49,516 bases of DNA, taken from the IMG/VR virus record IMGVR_UViG_3300045919_000291, positions 1 to 49,516 of that record; one strand, 5' to 3'. A model generated the notes under the pieces. It ran no database searches, had not been told where the DNA came from, and worked only from the letters and a program-made list of their open reading frames with translations. Both the position numbers and the translations under genes were made by a program. Shown here piece after piece: positions 45,733-49,516 of this stretch (position 1 is its first letter; every line of letters starts with the position of its first letter). This stretch comes from a virus.

Positions 45733-46242
45733 ATGCGGACCTTCGCCAACATGGATGAGTTTCTGGTGTTCCTCGCCACGCGCCGCGGTGCGGTTGAGGA
45801 TGCGCAGAAGCACGGGTTGGACGTTGCGGCGCGTATCATCAAGGCGGAAGCGAAGGCCGAGATCGGGCACTATCAGGCGGCGGTGTGGCCGTTTGAGGCG
45901 TGGCGCGAACTGGCCGACAGCACCAAAGAAGAGCGGCGCGAGCAGGGCTTCCCTGAGAATGAACCGCTGCTGCGCGACGGCATCCTGCGCGACAGCATCG
46001 AACATTCCGGCGACAGCCACCGCGCCCATGTAGGCGTGCCCGACAAGATGGTGCAGCACAGCTACGAGAAGGCGCCCGACAACATCGGCGATATCGCGGT
46101 GTGGCAGGAGTTCGGCACCGAGAAGATACCGCCGCGATCCTTCCTTGGCGGGGCCGGGGCGCGGAAGGCCGATGAGGCGGTGACCACCATCGCCCGCGAG
46201 GTGGTGTTTGCGCTGGCCGGGACGCGGCCGAACAATATCTAG
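45733..46242 (+). CDS. HK97 gp10-like minor tail protein
   Basis: This 169-residue protein begins MRTFANMDEFLVFLATRRG and has a middle with LLRDGILRDSIEHS, HRAHVGVPDK and IAVWQEFGTEKIPPRSFLGG, the pattern of HK97 gp10/neck-type proteins. It is unusual between the chaperone and tape measure genes rather than upstream of the sheath. Its stop overlaps the minus-strand gene end. Confidence 0.72.
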   Translation: MRTFANMDEFLVFLATRRGAVEDAQKHGLDVAARIIKAEAKAEIGHYQAAVWPFEAWRELADSTKEERREQGFPENEPLLRDGILRDSIEHSGDSHRAHVGVPDKMVQHSYEKAPDNIGDIAVWQEFGTEKIPPRSFLGGAGARKADEAVTTIAREVVFALAGTRPNNI

Positions 46243-46703
46243 CGGCGTGTGAATGTTGGCTTTTTTGCGGTCGCGGCGCCTACCGCGCGCTCAAGTCGCT
46301 TCCATGCGGCGGCAGCCTCGCTGTTGATCAAGATGCATGAGCCGACGCGCCGATCCACTTCAGCCCAAGCTGCGTCAAGTTCGTCCGCGACACTAAGGAT
46401 CGGCTCTGCAATCGGTTTTTCTGGCTTCGGAAGCCCAGCCAAAACCCGCAATTTTTCTGCTGATTTCCGGCTAAACCCAGGAAGTTTCCCCGGCCCATCA
46501 AGGGCCGAGGCAATATCGCTTTCTCGCAAGTCCGAAAACGACTTCACCCCCGCGTTTGATAGAACCTTTGCGGCAGAGTAAACTGTGCCGCCGGGCAGGC
46601 GCATGTGCCACCAATTCTGAGAGTATGGAGCGGGAGCGCTTTCGTTTGATGGGGATGGGCGCAGCACTGGAATGCTGGCGTTTTCCTCGGCGGATTTCGG
46701 CAT
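46239..46703 (-). CDS. HhH-domain cargo protein (moron)
   Basis: This 154-residue minus-strand protein lies within the plus-strand tail operon. KVLSNAGVKSFSDLRESDIASALDGPGKLPGFSRKSAEKLRVLAG (about 46-90) resembles a helix-hairpin-helix pair, which often binds DNA. The rest is Ala/Glu-rich and helical. Opposite orientation marks it as a moron expressed in the lysogen. It is convergent with the gp10-like gene, the stops overlapping. Confidence 0.6.
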   Translation of the reverse strand: MPKSAEENASIPVLRPSPSNESAPAPYSQNWWHMRLPGGTVYSAAKVLSNAGVKSFSDLRESDIASALDGPGKLPGFSRKSAEKLRVLAGLPKPEKPIAEPILSVADELDAAWAEVDRRVGSCILINSEAAAAWKRLERAVGAATAKKPTFTRR

Positions 46704-46721
46704 CGTTCGGTCCTGGCGGAT

Positions 46722-47312
46722 CTAGCGGCGGGTGATGCGCTGAATGATGTGGCGGCTGGTGAATGGCCAGCGTTCGCCATGTTCGACGGGTTGGCCGGCC
46801 ATCGCCATGAAGATGGCGCCGACAATGCCGACCGGAATGGAAAACGGGAACCACTGCGTTACGATGGGGGCCAGTTCACGCCCCCCGCCGCCGCTGAACA
46901 GCGTATCGCCGATGATGGCGAACATGACCACGCCGAGATAACCGAAGAACAGTAGGAAGCACGCGCCGGCAACCCTCGCCGCGGTTCGCCGGTTTGCCGC
47001 CTTCCTAGTCTCCCTCCGCTCCAGCCTTTCGGCCTCAGTAGCCGGCGGGGTAGGGGCGGTCATCCCCTGGGCGATAACTGCGACTGGCGCCAGCGCGAAC
47101 AGTGCCATCATGAAAACGCGGGCGGCTTCATCGGCCGCGTGGGTGACGCCCAGCACCGCCAGCACGACGAAAGCAACGCCGTAGCCGCGCAGAAACCACC
47201 GGCAGGCCCGGCGGCGCTTTTCCCTCCGCGCTTCCTTTGCTTCGGCCCGGCGGCGCTTTTCGGCAACCGACATACCGTCGTCTTCAAAATCATCCGCTTC
47301 CGGCCGCGCCAT
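46722..47312 (-). CDS. Multi-span membrane protein (moron; possible exclusion protein)
   Basis: This 196-residue protein starts at ATG 47312 behind AAGGA. A charged N-terminal helix (KRRRAEAKEARREKRRR) is followed by membrane segments at about 42-58, 66-84, 115-138 and 158-178. A two-gene minus-strand cassette with a membrane protein inside a late operon is typical of prophage-expressed superinfection exclusion or other lysogenic conversion genes; no homology is claimed. Confidence 0.62.
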   Translation of the reverse strand: MARPEADDFEDDGMSVAEKRRRAEAKEARREKRRRACRWFLRGYGVAFVVLAVLGVTHAADEAARVFMMALFALAPVAVIAQGMTAPTPPATEAERLERRETRKAANRRTAARVAGACFLLFFGYLGVVMFAIIGDTLFSGGGGRELAPIVTQWFPFSIPVGIVGAIFMAMAGQPVEHGERWPFTSRHIIQRITRR

Positions 47313-47335
47313 GGCTGTCCTTCTGAGGGCCACGC

Positions 47336-49495
47336 ATGATCAACGCCTACAAGATCGGCGTCGAACTGGCCCTAACCGGCAATGTTGCGCGCGTCATTGC
47401 CGATCTGACAAGGCAATTCGATACGCTCAACGTGGCTGTGAAGTCGGTTCAATCCAGCTTGGCCGGCATGACGCAGGGCATGCGTGGGGTTGCCGACTTG
47501 GGCAAGCAGGCGGCGCAGGCTTGGACTGAGGCGGCTAACGCCATGCACCGGGCGTCCGGTGGTGGCGGGGGTGGCCGAGGGCCTGGCGGCTTTGGCGGCT
47601 TCCTGCCGGGCTTTGCAGGCGGCGCGGCCGGGGGCTTTCTGGCCGGCGGCGGGGGTGGCGGCTACGGTGGTGGTGGCAACCTGCGGCTGGGTGGCCCCGG
47701 CGGCGGTGGTATGCCTCCGCTGACGCCGGGTGGTGGCGGTGGGGCTGGCGGTGGCCCCGGCGGCGGTATGTCCTCACACGGCTACGCGCTGGCCGCCGCT
47801 GGCTATGGTATGGTGGCGGGCGGTATCTCTGCCGCTGGGCGGGCGACCCTTGGCGCTGCCGGCGACGTGTCGCACCTTCGCGCCATGCTGTTGGCGCAGG
47901 GCGTATCGCCGGCAGAGGCCGATGCGACAGTGGCGCAGGCCCGAGGCATCGCCCGAGCTACGCCGGGCATTACCATCGGGCATGCGCTGGGCGCCGCTGT
48001 TGACCTCAAGAGCATCCTTGGCGGCACTGATAGCGACCCTACCAGCATGGGGCCGGCGCTGACTGCCCTGCCTGCCTTTACCCAGATGATGGCGGTTCTC
48101 AACATCGCCGGCCGGCAGCGCGGTGACCCGACTTATGCTGCGGCGCGGGCGCAGGAACTGCTGGGCCATCTTGTCGACGAGCGCACGCATGGCGTGAGCA
48201 GCGAGGCGTTGCAGCGCCAGCTTGACATGGCGCTGCGGGTTTCCGTCGCCACGAATAACCGGGTCAACCCCACAGATTACATGATGTTCGCACGACGCGC
48301 CCGCGCAGCCGGCATGTCGTTGAACGAAGACGCGCTCTACGGCACCGTGCCGAGCCTCATTCAGCAGTTGGGCGGCAGCCAAGCCGGCACTGGCGCAATG
48401 GCGATGTTCCGCCAGTTCAGCACCGGCACCATGACGCAGAACCGGGTGGCGGAATTGCAGCGCCTCGGCATTCTCAACCGCCGCGCGCATTGGGACCACG
48501 GCCGGGTTACCACCATGCAGCGCGACTTGGTTGGTTACGACCAGATTGTCAGCGATCCGGTTCAGTGGATCGCCAGCGTTCTAAAGCCGGCGCTGGAGCG
48601 CGCTGGTATTACCGACCGTCTGGCGCAGGCTCGCGCGGCGCAATCGCTCGGCAGCACCGCAACGGCCGGCGGCTTTATGTCGGACGTGCTGGCAGGATTG
48701 GCCGCCATCATGAAAGAGGCGGCGAATATCCGCGCCTCTCAAACCGGCGGCCAAGCGCTGAATACGCTGATGAAGTCCGACTACACCGCCAACACGGCCG
48801 CCTTCAGTGCAGCTTTCCACAACATGCTGACAGATATCGGCGGCCCTCTGATGCAGCCGGCGATTGACCAAATGAAGTCGCTGGGCGGCGCTATGCGGGG
48901 CATCGGCGAGTTTGCCGATAAGCACCCCGACATGACGCGCCGGATTGCCTACATAGGGGAGGCGCTTCTTGCTGTGGCCGGCGTTGGCGCTGCGGTGGCC
49001 GGCGGGCGGCTGCTGTTCGGCCCAATGTTGGCGCTGCTGGCGCCGGTAGAGGCGTTCTTTGCGCGGCTGGTGACGATGGACGCCGCATTTGCCGGCGCGA
49101 CTGTCGGCGGTGGTATGGCGGCGGTGCTCGGCTTCCTCGGCCGCTTGATAGGGCCTCTTGGCGCTATCGGCTTGGTATTTGAGCCATCAGCGACCAACGG
49201 TGGCAGGGACACAGGCGCCCGCGACAGCAATGAAACCCGCGAGCTTGAGCGCCGACGCACGGCACTCGGCCAGCCTTCTTTGTTCAGCTCGGCGCCAGCA
49301 GCCGGCGCACCACCCGAAGGCATGACCTTCCGCGAATGGGCCGGCGCAGGCTTCCCGGTCACTGTCACCAATGGCCGCGACCTTGCGGCTGGCGTTTCCC
49401 GTGAGCAAGGCGAGCAAATGAGCCGCCCCGCCTCGCTTTCTGGGCCGCGCCGCACGGGGCGCTTGCTGCCAGCAGTAACCCCTGGGGTCTACTGA
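47336..49495 (+). CDS. Tail tape measure protein
   Basis: This 719-residue protein is helical at the start (ARVIADLTRQFDTLNVAVKSVQSSL...), has a long Gly-rich linker (about 75-145), a central helical region and hydrophobic segments (about 530-625: ALLAVAGVGAAVAGGRLLFG, PMLALLAPVEAFFARL). It sets tail length and helps DNA entry. The length suggests a tail on the order of 100 nm by the usual rule, an estimate. The stop overlaps the next ATG, and the end is repeated at the window start. Confidence 0.9.
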   Translation: MINAYKIGVELALTGNVARVIADLTRQFDTLNVAVKSVQSSLAGMTQGMRGVADLGKQAAQAWTEAANAMHRASGGGGGGRGPGGFGGFLPGFAGGAAGGFLAGGGGGGYGGGGNLRLGGPGGGGMPPLTPGGGGGAGGGPGGGMSSHGYALAAAGYGMVAGGISAAGRATLGAAGDVSHLRAMLLAQGVSPAEADATVAQARGIARATPGITIGHALGAAVDLKSILGGTDSDPTSMGPALTALPAFTQMMAVLNIAGRQRGDPTYAAARAQELLGHLVDERTHGVSSEALQRQLDMALRVSVATNNRVNPTDYMMFARRARAAGMSLNEDALYGTVPSLIQQLGGSQAGTGAMAMFRQFSTGTMTQNRVAELQRLGILNRRAHWDHGRVTTMQRDLVGYDQIVSDPVQWIASVLKPALERAGITDRLAQARAAQSLGSTATAGGFMSDVLAGLAAIMKEAANIRASQTGGQALNTLMKSDYTANTAAFSAAFHNMLTDIGGPLMQPAIDQMKSLGGAMRGIGEFADKHPDMTRRIAYIGEALLAVAGVGAAVAGGRLLFGPMLALLAPVEAFFARLVTMDAAFAGATVGGGMAAVLGFLGRLIGPLGAIGLVFEPSATNGGRDTGARDSNETRELERRRTALGQPSLFSSAPAAGAPPEGMTFREWAGAGFPVTVTNGRDLAAGVSREQGEQMSRPASLSGPRRTGRLLPAVTPGVY

Positions 49496-49516
49496 TGACC
49501 ATCGTTTCCGCCATCG
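49301..49516. repeat. Terminal direct repeat, right copy
   Basis: Same sequence as bases 1-216 except C at 49389 against T at 89. It shows that the last base of the unit is 49300 and that the tape measure and following gene are continuous across the junction. Confidence 0.97.
49495..49516 (+). CDS. Start of the gp43-like tail gene (partial copy)
   Basis: Bases 49495-49516 repeat the first seven codons of the gene complete at 195-1058. This copy exists only because the window runs past the circle junction and is not a second gene. Confidence 0.95.

Noticed and set aside
1-49516. tRNA genes
   Set aside because: No cloverleaf with a TTC-type T-loop and matching acceptor stem was noticed by eye on either strand; a covariance search was not possible.

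Overview
The window is one complete temperate phage genome read slightly past its own end. Bases 1-216 recur at 49301-49516 with a single mismatch, so the unit is about 49,300 bp and circular or circularly permuted; the window opens in the last codons of the tape measure gene. Tail sheath, tail tube, a slippery-heptamer tail chaperone and a Mu/P2-type baseplate row indicate a contractile-tailed (myovirus-like) particle. It is combined with a DUF4055-type portal, a P22-like coat protein and a terminase of the kind found in alphaproteobacterial phages and gene transfer agents. High GC, a 3-TM GTA-type holin and many GTG starts point to an alphaproteobacterial host, probably Rhodospirillales-like. 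That host call is inference.

Layout. 1-10917: baseplate hub, spike, wedge and two large glycine-rich fibre/adhesin genes. 11110-12668: lysis (coiled-coil membrane protein, 3-TM holin, GH19 endolysin). 12805-13626: four tiny minus-strand genes with near-identical start sites. 13754-15558: a plus-strand row headed by a degenerate serine-recombinase-like protein. 15588-16810: probable attP arms and a tyrosine integrase. 16807-24897: a long, tightly overlapped minus-strand early operon with a methyltransferase, a Sak4-like ATPase, a PD-(D/E)XK exonuclease and many small proteins. 24939-25475: repressor, operators and a Cro-like gene. 25475-32742: the plus-strand early operon with a second methyltransferase, VRR-NUC nuclease, prim-pol and SF3 helicase, then an iteron-like block with a 20-bp inverted repeat (probable origin) and a deaminase-like protein. 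32744-34024: a minus-strand regulatory cassette with a tandem operator. 34153-49495: packaging, head, neck and tail genes, interrupted by two minus-strand cargo genes before the tape measure.

The most unusual locus is the large terminase gene. It is split at its Walker B motif by a canonical intein (35569-36561). The HNH endonuclease expected inside the intein is not in the intein frame. It is a separate 226-codon gene (35826-36506) in another frame, with its own start, a Shine-Dalgarno-like sequence and three Cys4 modules, and it fits exactly between the two splicing half-domains. Other notable signals are a Shine-Dalgarno-sequestering hairpin with two competing pairings before the coat gene, a matching element before the scaffold gene, phased integrase-arm repeats, related repressor operators in three intergenic regions, and a cluster of palindromes at 26281-26445.
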